Shown: positions 8,561 through 17,219 of the stretch, piece by piece
Position numbering within the stretch: position 1 is the first letter of the stretch
How the letters are laid out: each line of letters opens with the position of its first letter
NCBI RefSeq assembly: GCF_008692195.1
Contig: NZ_RXOM01000068.1
Location: forward strand, 1 to 64,000
Source: Salegentibacter sp. R32
GTDB lineage: Bacteria; Bacteroidota; Bacteroidia; Flavobacteriales; Flavobacteriaceae
Reading direction: 5' to 3'
Length of the DNA: 64,000 nucleotides
Made by a program: the position numbers and the translations under genes
Notes under the pieces: generated by a model
Databases searched by the model: none
The model's input: only the letters and a program-made list of their open reading frames with translations
Told to the model about the DNA's origin: nothing

Positions 8561-9622
8561 TTAATCTTCCGAATACATTTTAATGGTCAATTCATCAATT
8601 AAATAACTTGCTCTAAACATTCCGGGAGTGTTGAATTCCATCGCGATATTTCCCAGATGATCGATCGCGATGATGCCGCCATTACCGCCTAAATCGGGTT
8701 GTTTTTCGTAAATCACTTTTTTAACAGCTTCAGCTAAGCTTAAACTTTTATATTCCATCAATGCTGAAATATCGTAAGCCACAACGCCACGAATATAATA
8801 TTCGCCCCAACCTGTTCCAGAAACGGCGCAGGTTTTGTTGTTGGCATAAGTTCCTGCGCCGATGATAGGCGAATCGCCAATGCGTCCCCATTTTTTGTTG
8901 GCCATTCCGCCGGTTGAGGTTCCGGCAGCAAGATTTCCGTTTTTATCTAAAGCCACACAACCTACCGTTCCAAATTTAGTTCCGTTAATATCGGGATTAT
9001 AAAATGCCGATTGCTTATGTTCACTTTCTCTTTTTATACGCTGAATATTTTGAAGTTGCTTATCGGTAATAAAATATTCTGGATCGACGATCTCTAAATT
9101 TCTGGTTTTCGCAAAAGCTTCAGCACCTTCGCGGGCGAGCAACACGTGGTCTGAATTTTCCATCACTTCGTAAGCTAAATTAATTGGATTTTTTACGGTT
9201 GAAATTCCCGCAACTCCACCGGCATTCAGGGTTTTACCATCCATAATCGAAGCGTCCAGTTCCGGCAACTCTTCGTTGGTAAGTACGGCGCCTTTCCCTG
9301 AGTTGAATAAAGGTGAATCTTCCATCACATTAATCGTGCGTTGCACGGCTTCGACGGCCGAACCTCCGTTTTTTAAAATTTCATTTCCGGTCGTGATGGC
9401 TTCTTGCAATTTGTCGTGATAAGCCTGTTCTAATGAATCTGATAAATTTCCTTGTTTGATGTATCCTGCACCACCGTGAATCACGATCCCAAACGGAGCT
9501 TTTTGCTTCGCGATTGTATCTGCGGAAACTTCTTCGGTAGAATTTTTATCGGAATCTGTAGTGGTTTTTTGACAGCTAAGACTTAGCAAGAGAATAGAGA
9601 AGAGGAGGAAGGGTTTTTTCAT
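8561..9622 (-). CDS. Isoaspartyl peptidase/L-asparaginase (Ntn-hydrolase), lipoprotein
   Basis: A 353-residue Thr-type N-terminal nucleophile hydrolase (asparaginase 2 family), which matures by autocleavage into two subunits. The nucleophile is Thr219 in the sequence FGTVG, and the glycine-rich substrate loop GTSTGG is at about 234-239. The alpha subunit starts with the family signature IHGGAGY (about 48-54). A lipoprotein signal peptide with Cys17 (LSC) exports it, so it acts on isoaspartyl peptides or asparagine in the periplasm or at the outer membrane. The usual His before GTVG is Phe here, a small deviation. It is probably monocistronic. Confidence 0.93.
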   Translation of the reverse strand: MKKPFLLFSILLLSLSCQKTTTDSDKNSTEEVSADTIAKQKAPFGIVIHGGAGYIKQGNLSDSLEQAYHDKLQEAITTGNEILKNGGSAVEAVQRTINVMEDSPLFNSGKGAVLTNEELPELDASIMDGKTLNAGGVAGISTVKNPINLAYEVMENSDHVLLAREGAEAFAKTRNLEIVDPEYFITDKQLQNIQRIKRESEHKQSAFYNPDINGTKFGTVGCVALDKNGNLAAGTSTGGMANKKWGRIGDSPIIGAGTYANNKTCAVSGTGWGEYYIRGVVAYDISALMEYKSLSLAEAVKKVIYEKQPDLGGNGGIIAIDHLGNIAMEFNTPGMFRASYLIDELTIKMYSED

Positions 9623-9842
9623 AATGAGTTGATTTTTAACTAAGATATAAAATTTGATATTTCTCCTGTCTCAAGGATGAAGGTGTTGTTAGCTTTGTAG
9701 GGATTCCCGTCTGCAAAGAAATTTAAAAGTAGCTGACGATAGCTTGCGTATTATTCAACAGACAATGAAATTAAAAAAGACCTGAAAACAACAAGAGATA
9801 GCTTGAAAATATGTAACTTTAAGAGTTTAAAAATCTAAAATT

Positions 9843-10382
9843 ATGGCTATTCAAAAACCGTTTAACCTCAACCAGTGGATAGAAGAAAATAGAGATACCT
9901 TAAAACCACCGGTAGGTAATAAAAATTTATATAAAGATGCAGGCGATTATATTGTAATGATTGTTGCTGGACCTAATGCAAGAAAAGATTATCACTATAA
10001 TGAAACCGAAGAATTATTCTATCAGTTAGAAGGAGAAATAGAGGTGCATATTCAAGAAGATGGCGAAAAGAAAACGATGAAGTTGGGAGCGGGAGATATG
10101 TATTTACATCCTGCAAAAGTCCCTCATTCTCCCGGCCGTAAGGAAGGCTCTATTGGTTTGGTGGTCGAGCGTAAGCGGGCTCATTTAGAGGGTAAAGATG
10201 GTTTGCTTTGGTTCTGTGATAATTGTAACCATAAACTATATGAAGTTTATTTTCCGTTACACGATATTGAAAAAGACTTTTTAAAACACTTTAAGCATTT
10301 TTACGGAAGTGAAGAATTACGTACCTGTGACAATTGCGGAGAGGTGATGCCGGTCGATACTCGTTTTGTAGCTGATGAATAA
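9843..10382 (+). CDS. nbaC: 3-Hydroxyanthranilate 3,4-dioxygenase
   Basis: A 179-residue cupin-fold dioxygenase that opens the ring of 3-hydroxyanthranilate in tryptophan/kynurenine degradation, yielding the precursor of quinolinate or 2-aminomuconate. The iron ligands His51, Glu57 and His95 and the substrate arginines Arg47 and Arg99 are in place. The C-terminal rubredoxin-like metal site has Cys125, Cys128, Cys162 and Cys165, as in the Ralstonia type enzyme. Length is standard for bacterial two-metal members. An aldehyde dehydrogenase gene follows 150 bases downstream. Other kynurenine genes (kynureninase, kynurenine monooxygenase) are not in the window. A near-consensus -7 box (TAACTTTA) lies just upstream. 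Confidence 0.95.
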   Translation: MAIQKPFNLNQWIEENRDTLKPPVGNKNLYKDAGDYIVMIVAGPNARKDYHYNETEELFYQLEGEIEVHIQEDGEKKTMKLGAGDMYLHPAKVPHSPGRKEGSIGLVVERKRAHLEGKDGLLWFCDNCNHKLYEVYFPLHDIEKDFLKHFKHFYGSEELRTCDNCGEVMPVDTRFVADE

Positions 10383-10534
10383 AATCCAATTCTGACTTTA
10401 CCAAAAGTGAGGAGTTCCTAGAGCTTTTTAATAGGAAACAATTTTTTAGTTAATAGACATTGATATGGGTTTGCATTTAAATTTTATTATTTTCGTAAAA
10501 ACTAAAACAATAAATTTATAAAACTGCAAAATTG

Positions 10535-12088
10535 ATGAGTCAAATCGCAAAAGATTTTGGAATTGATAAAGCCTTAGAAGAATTAGGGCTACAAGAAATA
10601 AATAATGGAACATCAACAGGAAAAGATTTTTTCTCTAATGGGGAAATCATTGAATCTTACTCTCCTGTAGATGGAGCTTTAATTGGAAAAGTAAAAGCAA
10701 CTACATCTGATGATTACGAAAAAGTAATTACGACAGCAACCGGAGGTTTTAAGGAATGGCGAACTATGCCCGCACCGCAGCGTGGCGAAATTGTGAGAAA
10801 ATTCAATGATGAATTACGTCGATTAAAAGAACCGCTGGGAAAACTGGTTTCGTATGAAATGGGAAAATCTTACCAGGAAGGTTTAGGTGAAGTTCAGGAG
10901 ATGATCGATATCTGTGATTTCGCAGTAGGTCTTTCACGACAGTTGCACGGCTTAACCATGCATTCAGAACGTCCCGGTCATAGAATGTACGAACAATACC
11001 ATCCGTTGGGTGTAGTTGGGATCATTTCAGCATTTAACTTTCCGGTGGCCGTTTGGTCTTGGAATACAGCTTTGGCTTGGGTTTGTGGCGATGCTTGTAT
11101 TTGGAAAGGTTCAGAGAAAACTCCATTAACCTCAGTAGCTTGCCAAAATATTGCAGCACGTGTTTTTGCTGAAAATGGAGCTCCTGCAGGAATTTCCTGC
11201 TTAATTACCGGTGATTATAAAGTGGGCGAGTTGATGACAAAAGATGAGCGAATTCCATTAATTTCTGCAACAGGATCAACCCGAATGGGAAAAACCGTAG
11301 CGAAAGAAGTTGCCGGGCGTTTAGGAAAATCACTTTTAGAGTTAGGCGGAAATAACGCCATTATCGTAACACCCGATGCGAATATTAAAAATACGGTGAT
11401 CGGAGCGGTATTTGGAGCCGTAGGAACCTGCGGACAGCGTTGTACTTCAACCCGCCGATTAATTGTTCACGAAGATGTATATGATAAAGTGAAAGATGCG
11501 GTGGTTGATGCCTATAAGCAAATTAAAATAGGAAATCCGTTAGATGAAAATAATCATGTTGGTCCGCTTATCGATAAAGATGCGGTTAAAAATTACCAAG
11601 CAGCTTTAAATAAAGTAGTGGAAGAAGGCGGAAAAGTATTAGTAGAAGGAGGTGTTTTAGAAGGTGAAGGATATGAAAGTGGCTGCTATGTAAAACCGGC
11701 AATTGCTGAAGCTGAGAATCATTTTGAAATCGTCCAGCACGAAACTTTTGCACCGGTACTTTACATTATGAAATATAAAGGTGATGTTTCAAACGCACTA
11801 GAACTACAAAATGGTGTTCGCCAAGGACTCTCTTCAGCAATCATGACCAATAATTTAAGAGAAGCTGAACGTTTCTTGTCTGTAGAAGGTTCAGATTGTG
11901 GAATTGCCAACGTAAATATTGGAACTTCCGGTGCTGAAATTGGTGGAGCTTTTGGAGGTGAAAAAGAAACCGGTGGCGGTCGCGAATCAGGTTCTGATGC
12001 TTGGAAAATATATATGCGCCGACAAACCAATACTATCAATTATACCACTGAATTGCCATTAGCGCAGGGTATTAAATTTGATTTGTAA
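10535..12088 (+). CDS. amaB: ALDH7-type aldehyde dehydrogenase (piperideine-6-carboxylate/aminoadipate semialdehyde type)
   Basis: A 517-residue NAD(P)-dependent aldehyde dehydrogenase. The ATG at 10535 is chosen over the TTG directly before it. The catalytic Cys303 lies in GTCGQRCTSTRR and the general base Glu269 in ELGGNN. The segments 'SERPGHRMYEQYHPLG' and FNFPVAVWSWN resemble the antiquitin/ALDH7 subfamily, which oxidises alpha-aminoadipate semialdehyde in lysine breakdown. It follows the 3-hydroxyanthranilate dioxygenase gene, but its sequence type argues for lysine rather than tryptophan catabolism. The substrate is therefore inferred from the subfamily. A hairpin followed by a T-run ends the transcript. 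Confidence 0.88.
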   Translation: MSQIAKDFGIDKALEELGLQEINNGTSTGKDFFSNGEIIESYSPVDGALIGKVKATTSDDYEKVITTATGGFKEWRTMPAPQRGEIVRKFNDELRRLKEPLGKLVSYEMGKSYQEGLGEVQEMIDICDFAVGLSRQLHGLTMHSERPGHRMYEQYHPLGVVGIISAFNFPVAVWSWNTALAWVCGDACIWKGSEKTPLTSVACQNIAARVFAENGAPAGISCLITGDYKVGELMTKDERIPLISATGSTRMGKTVAKEVAGRLGKSLLELGGNNAIIVTPDANIKNTVIGAVFGAVGTCGQRCTSTRRLIVHEDVYDKVKDAVVDAYKQIKIGNPLDENNHVGPLIDKDAVKNYQAALNKVVEEGGKVLVEGGVLEGEGYESGCYVKPAIAEAENHFEIVQHETFAPVLYIMKYKGDVSNALELQNGVRQGLSSAIMTNNLREAERFLSVEGSDCGIANVNIGTSGAEIGGAFGGEKETGGGRESGSDAWKIYMRRQTNTINYTTELPLAQGIKFDL

Positions 12089-12115
12089 ATTAATTTTAGA
12101 TTTTAGAAATTATAT

Positions 12116-12144
12116 AAAGCCTCGCATTTTATGTGGGGTTTTTT
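12116..12144 (+). terminator. Rho-independent terminator after the aldehyde dehydrogenase gene
   Basis: A 12-bp stem (AAAGCCTCGCAT pairing with ATGTGGGGTTTT, three G-T wobbles) is followed by a T-run, 28 bases after the stop codon. Confidence 0.7.
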
Positions 12145-12222
12145 AATTCTTGAAGTTTAAAATAAATTGTAACGCTTCATTATTACTTTCGTATTTCTAA
12201 TAATACTATAGAACTTAAAAAA

Positions 12223-13086
12223 ATGAATAAAATTTACTTCAGTTTAATTTTACTATTAACAATTAGTAGTGGTTTTGCACAAACCAATCAAGAGCTACAA
12301 AAAATGGCCGATGCCGATCAAGAAGAACGTTTTAATGGTACAGATTGGAGAATAAGGAATAAGCACGATAGTATTCGTCTAGCTAAAGCCACAAGGCTTT
12401 TTAATAACGGAGCATTAAAAACGGCCAAAGATTATTATAATGCTGGGATTATTTTTCAGCACGGTAATGATACTATCGCCTCAAAAATGGCGGTAGAAAG
12501 TTTTAAAACAGCGATTGCAATGGACTCGACTTTAAACCGATGGTGGTATGCCGCAGCAGTAGATCGTGATTTGATGCGGCGAGAAGAACCACAAATTTAT
12601 GGGACACAATATATTGGCGATGGTTCTGGAAAACAAAAACAGTATAAGATGGATACTACCAAAGTCACTGATCAGGAAAGAACTTATTATAGTGTACCCA
12701 CTTTAGCGCAACAAAAAGAGAATGAAAGAATAATGAACTTGAAAAAAGTTTTTTTCTACTATACAGAAACAAACTCGATTGACAAAACAACTGATTTAGT
12801 TAAAATTGAATTTAAAAAAGGAAAAGAAAGTGAATATTATATTGCAGAGAGCGATTTAAATAATTTTGGATATCATTTAATGTCACAAAATAAATTGGAG
12901 GAGTCTTTAAAAGTTTTAAAACTGAATACGGAATTGTACCCTAAAGCAGCAAACACTTGGGATAGTTATGGTGAAATATTACTGAAGTTGGGCAAAGAAA
13001 AAGAAGGCATAGAAGCCTATAAAAAATCTTTGGCACTCGACCCCAATAACGAAAATGCAAGAAATATACTTGCAGAACATAAGTAG
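12223..13086 (+). CDS. Exported DUF6624-like/TPR protein
   Basis: A 287-residue protein with a cleavable signal peptide (about residues 1-19, ending FAQ). Residues 20-130 resemble DUF6624: conserved acidic and Arg residues, an LFNNGALKTAKDYY segment, 'IFQHGND', 'AAAVDRDLMR' and QIYGTQ. The C-terminal part (about 195-287) contains two tetratricopeptide-like helix pairs (ANTWDSYGEILLKLGKEKEG). Such proteins are periplasmic in Bacteroidetes and of unknown role. It is probably monocistronic: a hairpin overlaps its stop codon and separates it from the convergent PhnA gene. The domain call is from memory of family signatures. Confidence 0.75.
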   Translation: MNKIYFSLILLLTISSGFAQTNQELQKMADADQEERFNGTDWRIRNKHDSIRLAKATRLFNNGALKTAKDYYNAGIIFQHGNDTIASKMAVESFKTAIAMDSTLNRWWYAAAVDRDLMRREEPQIYGTQYIGDGSGKQKQYKMDTTKVTDQERTYYSVPTLAQQKENERIMNLKKVFFYYTETNSIDKTTDLVKIEFKKGKESEYYIAESDLNNFGYHLMSQNKLEESLKVLKLNTELYPKAANTWDSYGEILLKLGKEKEGIEAYKKSLALDPNNENARNILAEHK

Positions 13087-13100
13087 CCTTTTGGCTACTT
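13081..13100. terminator. Bidirectional hairpin terminator overlapping two stop codons
   Basis: AAGTAGCC and GGCTACTT form an 8-bp stem with a 4-base TTTT loop. The stem contains the TAG stop of the upstream gene (13084-13086) and the TAG stop of the convergent PhnA gene (13095-13097, other strand). T-rich sequence follows on the + side. Confidence 0.65.
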
Positions 13101-13679
13101 TGTTTTCTTTACGTATTGGGTAAGGATTACAATATGCTGGCCTTCTACTCGGCCTTCAATTTGTTCGGCATTGTCCCAAACCAATGAAATTCGATGAACG
13201 GGAGTCCCTCGTTTGGCTGTAAAATTGGCTCCTTTTACATCTAAATCTTTAATAAGTACTACTGAATCTCCATCGGCTAAAATATTGCCATTGCTATCTT
13301 TATGGATAATTTTTTCTGCTTCATCTTGAGTGTCTTCCGTAGCTTTTGCCCAAGCTAAAGCTTCTTCATCCAGATACATCATTTCCAGTAAATCTTGTGG
13401 CCATCCTTCGGCACGTAATCTATTCAGCATACGCCAAGCGACAATTTGTACCGGTAAATGCTCGCTCCACATACTTTCGTTTAAACAACGCCAGTGATTG
13501 GGTTCTACTTTTTCAGGATCTTCAATTTGCGCCACACAGGTTTTACAAGCTAAAATGGAATCTTCTAAAGTTCCTTCTGAAGTTGGAGGTACTTGATAAA
13601 TTTGCAAGTCGTGTTCGTAACCGCATAATTCACACTTATTACCGCTACGGTCCTTTAATCGTTTTTCAAGTACGCTCAT
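13095..13679 (-). CDS. PhnA-like zinc-ribbon protein
   Basis: A 194-residue cytoplasmic protein of the PhnA family. The N-terminal zinc ribbon has Cys16-x2-Cys19 and Cys45-x2-Cys48. The C-terminal SH3-like PhnA domain begins near residue 120 and contains DGDSVVLIKDLDVKG. An extended middle segment with Trp-rich helices (AWRMLNRLRAEGWP) is typical of the longer members. Despite the family name, no phosphonate genes are nearby and the function remains uncertain. A perfect -7 box lies 17 bases upstream of the ATG, so it has its own promoter and a short leader. Confidence 0.85.
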   Translation of the reverse strand: MSVLEKRLKDRSGNKCELCGYEHDLQIYQVPPTSEGTLEDSILACKTCVAQIEDPEKVEPNHWRCLNESMWSEHLPVQIVAWRMLNRLRAEGWPQDLLEMMYLDEEALAWAKATEDTQDEAEKIIHKDSNGNILADGDSVVLIKDLDVKGANFTAKRGTPVHRISLVWDNAEQIEGRVEGQHIVILTQYVKKTK

Positions 13680-13695
13680 ATTTTAAAAATTTTTG

Positions 13696-13703
13696 CAAAA
13701 ATA
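13696..13703 (-). promoter_or_regulatory. -7 box TATTTTTG for the PhnA-like gene
   Basis: The octamer on the minus strand matches TAnnTTTG and ends 16 bases before the ATG of the PhnA-like gene. No -33 TTG was located. Confidence 0.45.
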
Positions 13704-13737
13704 ATTTTTTATATAAAATAGAGCGATAAAAAATTAA

Positions 13738-14289
13738 TTAAAACCGATAGCCAACGTGAAAACCTGCATTAAATTCAATGGCAGAAAAGCGTTCTTTTAC
13801 TTCTTCACTAAAATTACGGGCAATATTTACAAATGGCCCTAAAACAAATTTGTCACTAAAATTCCATTTATAACCGGCTCCCAAACCAACCATAAAAGTA
13901 TTCATGTCGGTTTCTAGGTTTACTGTTTGACCTTCAATCGTTTTGTCTTGTGTAAAATCTCCAAATCGGTATTTCACAAATGGATTGGCATAAATTCCTG
14001 ACCCCGCATTTTCTTGGTTGAAATAATAATTATAGCCCAATTTAATACTGTTGGTATTGAATTCTCTTGAACCGCTTTCGCTATGGTAATTAATACGCTC
14101 GTTGATGAGTCCAATAATTTCTATCGATTGGTTAAAACCGATAAACCGTTCGTAGCCTACTTCTACGGAAGCAATGGCGATGGTGTTAGCGATGTTTAGT
14201 TTTACTTCGTTTTTAGGAAATTCTTCTTGTTGCGCTTTTGCTAGAAGGGTAACTAAAAGTAAGCTGAATAAAATATATATTTTTTTCAT
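13738..14289 (-). CDS. Outer-membrane beta-barrel family protein
   Basis: A 183-residue protein with an N-terminal signal peptide (about 1-19, ending AKAQ) and a C-terminal aromatic residue (HVGYRF), as in outer-membrane barrels. Alternating hydrophobic strands such as INTIAIASVEVGYERF, KLGYNYYF and FMVGLGAGYKWNF suggest a small barrel of about eight strands, comparable to the DUF3575/OmpW-like group. It is 14 bases downstream of the phosphatase gene and probably shares its transcript. The exact family and ligand are unknown. Confidence 0.7.
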   Translation of the reverse strand: MKKIYILFSLLLVTLLAKAQQEEFPKNEVKLNIANTIAIASVEVGYERFIGFNQSIEIIGLINERINYHSESGSREFNTNSIKLGYNYYFNQENAGSGIYANPFVKYRFGDFTQDKTIEGQTVNLETDMNTFMVGLGAGYKWNFSDKFVLGPFVNIARNFSEEVKERFSAIEFNAGFHVGYRF

Positions 14290-14303
14290 GATTTGGTGTT
14301 GTT

Positions 14304-15029
14304 TTAATTTCTACCGGGTTCGTTAGGGTAAAGTTGATGAACGGGATTGCTTTGTATAATTTCTTTTGTTTCAACATTTAACATGGTGAGTGGTCCTTTA
14401 AAAGCTGCACCGGTATCTACATTCCAAACATTGGCAGCGTTTACCGGTTGGGTTTCGTTAATTCGCGTGACGGGAGTATGACCGATAAAAATTTCATTGA
14501 ATAACTTTAATCTTTTAGGGTAAAGTAAATCATCGGGTTTTAATTTCTTGTCTAAAGAAAGAGCCATTTCCCACAGCGTTCTGTCCCAATAGACCATGTA
14601 AGCTTCATATTCATTCTGTGGACCGTGCATGTTGGCAAAACCTGCATGTACAAAAAGATTGTTGTTTTGGTCGATGTAATAATTTTCAAGTTGACTGAAG
14701 AAGTTTTTATGTGCTTCTATTTCAGCTTTGCTCAATTCGGCGTAAGAATCCTTGCTGGATTGCCCGCCGTGTTTTAACCAATTTTCGTTTTGCTCATCGG
14801 TTTTTAACCAATGATGAACTAAATCGTCATGATTACCGCGAATAAAAATACAATTGTGAGTTTGGGAAAACTCGATAAGAAATGAAACGACATTGGCAGA
14901 ATCACTCCAGCCATCCACATAATCACCCAAAAATATTAATTGGTCTTGTGGGGTAACTTTCGCTCGCTCTAAAACTTGCTGTAGCGCTTTAAGTCCACCG
15001 TGAATGTCTCCTATTGTAAATCTTCTCAT
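14304..15029 (-). CDS. Calcineurin-like metallophosphatase (PPP type)
   Basis: A 241-residue dinuclear metallophosphatase. Metal-binding signatures GDIHG (7-11), GDYVDG (35-40) and GNHDD (65-69) are complete, and later His residues appear in 'FVHAGF' and 'GHTP'. Proteins of this size and order include serine/threonine phosphatases and diadenosine-tetraphosphatases (ApaH/PrpE type); sequence reading alone does not decide between them. The beta-barrel gene follows 14 bases later. The start ATG has no in-frame alternative nearby. The catalytic class is secure, the substrate is not. Confidence 0.87.
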   Translation of the reverse strand: MRRFTIGDIHGGLKALQQVLERAKVTPQDQLIFLGDYVDGWSDSANVVSFLIEFSQTHNCIFIRGNHDDLVHHWLKTDEQNENWLKHGGQSSKDSYAELSKAEIEAHKNFFSQLENYYIDQNNNLFVHAGFANMHGPQNEYEAYMVYWDRTLWEMALSLDKKLKPDDLLYPKRLKLFNEIFIGHTPVTRINETQPVNAANVWNVDTGAAFKGPLTMLNVETKEIIQSNPVHQLYPNEPGRN

Positions 15030-15159
15030 TGAGGTAAAATTACAACTTCCAAGCTTAGTTTGCTCGGAAGTGTTTCAGATTAACAAAGATTTAAATTTAT
15101 TCTTTAATAAATTTTCGTACAATAGTTTTTCCATAAGTATCTTGATACTAGAGTTGAGA

Positions 15160-16293
15160 TTAATTATACCTCACTTTTCTTAATATTCTTAAATTATCTT
15201 TTAAACGTTGATAGGTCTGCGGGTAATTTTTTAAAAGCATTTTAGCTTGGTCAAGCTTATCATAAGCTTTTTCAATGCCGTTTAGGTAACATAAAAGTAA
15301 GGTGTCGGGAAGGCGTTTGATGTCTTTTTCTTCATCGGGTTGCAAGTTAAAGTTTTTGGATAATTTGCTGATTAATGCTGAATTACTGTTATAAATATGG
15401 TATAAAGTTTTCTTTGAAAATTGTGGCGGTTCAAAAACAATTTTACTTTCAATCTCGTAACTCATGTTATTTTTGAAGCTAATTTTCACTTCTTCCAACG
15501 GATAATATTGATAGTTTTCATATAAGCCCAAATACACATATTCGATAATTTTGAATTCATCTGGAGCGAAAAAAATACTTATTTCATCTAAATCTGAATA
15601 AAATAGCTTTACCTGCTCGTTAATCAATTCAATATTTACGCGACTGTAATACTTTTGGTCTTTGACTACTTTTTCTTTTCCGGCCCAGCACACCACAAAA
15701 TATTCTTGGAACACTTTGTAAGTTGGGCGATAATCCCTGTTTTTCTGCATAAAATCAAAAACACCATCAAGAGTGTATTCAATGGTATTGTGCGAATGAC
15801 TTTCAATAGAAGCAACAATTTCAGAATTTCTATCTTTTAAATCAATACCAAAATCTTTGGGCATACTGATGCTTCCATCCCGAAAGAAAACGGCTCCCCC
15901 ATAGTATTTCCAAATGTTTTTCCGAAGACTACAAACCCTTCCGTGGTTGGCTCTGATAATTACCAAACCAACTACCTTATCGTTAGGTAAGTGCGGAAAA
16001 AGGATATTTTCATAAGTGATTTGTGGCGGATTCGTTAAATAGGCATTAACTAAATTCTGAATTTTACTATCATCAAAAAAATCGACCCCCACAATACTAT
16101 TATCACGGTCTTCCACACCCACTACAATGTAACTATTGTTAAATGGATTACTGTTAGAAAGTGCGCACACATGCTTTAAAAACTTCGCTTTTCCTTCCTT
16201 GTCACCCAGATTTAATTTACGCTTTTTGTCATAAAAACTGTTCTCATCGTTATGAGCCAAAAGATTTTTTATGAGTAAGCGCTTGTTAATCAT
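15160..16293 (-). CDS. AlbA_2 (Schlafen-like) domain protein
   Basis: A 377-residue cytoplasmic protein. Residues about 15-130 form an AlbA_2/Schlafen-type putative nucleic-acid-binding domain, recognisable by KHVCALSNSNP, 'YIVVGVEDRDNSIVGVD' and LVIIRANHGRV. The C-terminal two thirds carry no motif I recognise and end in a Lys/Arg-rich helix. Its start lies one base after the stop of the SDR gene, so the two genes form an operon. AlbA_2 proteins are often transcription regulators or accessory defence factors; nothing nearby supports a defence role here. Confidence 0.75.
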   Translation of the reverse strand: MINKRLLIKNLLAHNDENSFYDKKRKLNLGDKEGKAKFLKHVCALSNSNPFNNSYIVVGVEDRDNSIVGVDFFDDSKIQNLVNAYLTNPPQITYENILFPHLPNDKVVGLVIIRANHGRVCSLRKNIWKYYGGAVFFRDGSISMPKDFGIDLKDRNSEIVASIESHSHNTIEYTLDGVFDFMQKNRDYRPTYKVFQEYFVVCWAGKEKVVKDQKYYSRVNIELINEQVKLFYSDLDEISIFFAPDEFKIIEYVYLGLYENYQYYPLEEVKISFKNNMSYEIESKIVFEPPQFSKKTLYHIYNSNSALISKLSKNFNLQPDEEKDIKRLPDTLLLCYLNGIEKAYDKLDQAKMLLKNYPQTYQRLKDNLRILRKVRYN

Positions 16294-16294
16294 A

Positions 16295-17047
16295 TCATTT
16301 TTTATCTACAATAGTGGAAGAAGCCTGAGCAGTACACATCACGATTAAATCGGCAATATTTACGTGATAAGGCCGGGTTACGACAAAGCGGATAATATCG
16401 GCAACATCTTCGGGGTGTAGCGGTTCAAAACCTTGATAGACTTTTGAAGCTTTTTCGCTGTCTCCTTTAAACCTCACTTTGCTAAATTCTGTTTCAACCA
16501 TTCCCGGATTAATGGCACCAACCCTTATTCCCGTGCCATTAAGGTCAATTCGCATTCCTTGATTAATTGCATCTACCGCATGTTTACTGGCGCAGTACAC
16601 ATTTCCATTAGGGTAAACTTCTTTTCCGGCAGTAGAACCAATATTAATAATGTGTCCGTTACCACGTTTTACCATCTGCGGAATAATTTGCTTGCTCACA
16701 TATAGTAAGCCTTTCACATTAATATCAATCATTGCTTCCCAATCATCAACACTTCCGTTTTGAATAGGATCTAGTCCATGTGCGTTTCCGGCATTATTAA
16801 TTAAAATATCAATTTGCTGAAATTCTTCCGGTAACGAATCAATCGCTTGTTTTACCTCTTCTTTATTTCTGATATCAAAACTTAGCGTATGAACTTTTAC
16901 TTTCGTGGAAAGTTCAGTTTTCAATTCATCTAAACGGTTTTTTCTTCTTCCACAGAGAATTAAGTTTATATTTTCTTTAGCCAGTTCAATAGCGGTGGCT
17001 TTTCCAATTCCGCTAGTTGCTCCCGTAATAAATGCAGTTTTGCTCAT
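16295..17047 (-). CDS. Short-chain dehydrogenase/reductase (YdfG-like)
   Basis: A 250-residue classical SDR. The ATG at 17047 is preferred to the TTG just upstream. The dinucleotide-binding motif TGATSGIG is at about 8-15, NNAG at about 87-90 and the catalytic YCASK tetrad segment near 152. The sequence type resembles YdfG-like 3-hydroxy acid dehydrogenases, which prefer NADP; this is suggested by the Arg-Arg-Lys stretch after beta strand 2 (GRRKNR). It is the first gene of a two-gene unit with the AlbA_2 gene. The substrate is unknown. Confidence 0.88.
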   Translation of the reverse strand: MSKTAFITGATSGIGKATAIELAKENINLILCGRRKNRLDELKTELSTKVKVHTLSFDIRNKEEVKQAIDSLPEEFQQIDILINNAGNAHGLDPIQNGSVDDWEAMIDINVKGLLYVSKQIIPQMVKRGNGHIINIGSTAGKEVYPNGNVYCASKHAVDAINQGMRIDLNGTGIRVGAINPGMVETEFSKVRFKGDSEKASKVYQGFEPLHPEDVADIIRFVVTRPYHVNIADLIVMCTAQASSTIVDKK

Positions 17048-17219
17048 CAAATTTTACTTTTTGTTTAAAAGTAATTCAATTTAAAAATTATAAAAAGAGT
17101 TTTGGTTATTTATCCAAAATTCTTTAAGCAATTGTTAACCTATTCGTTAAAGAGCGTTAAGGACTATTTTGAAAAGAGTTTCATTCACTAAAATAGCCGA
17201 AATTTTAAAAGCAATAATG

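Noticed and set aside
15160-17047. AlbA_2 protein and SDR as a possible defence system
   Set aside because: The SDR is a common metabolic type, and no nuclease, methylase or other defence gene is near. Co-transcription alone is not enough.
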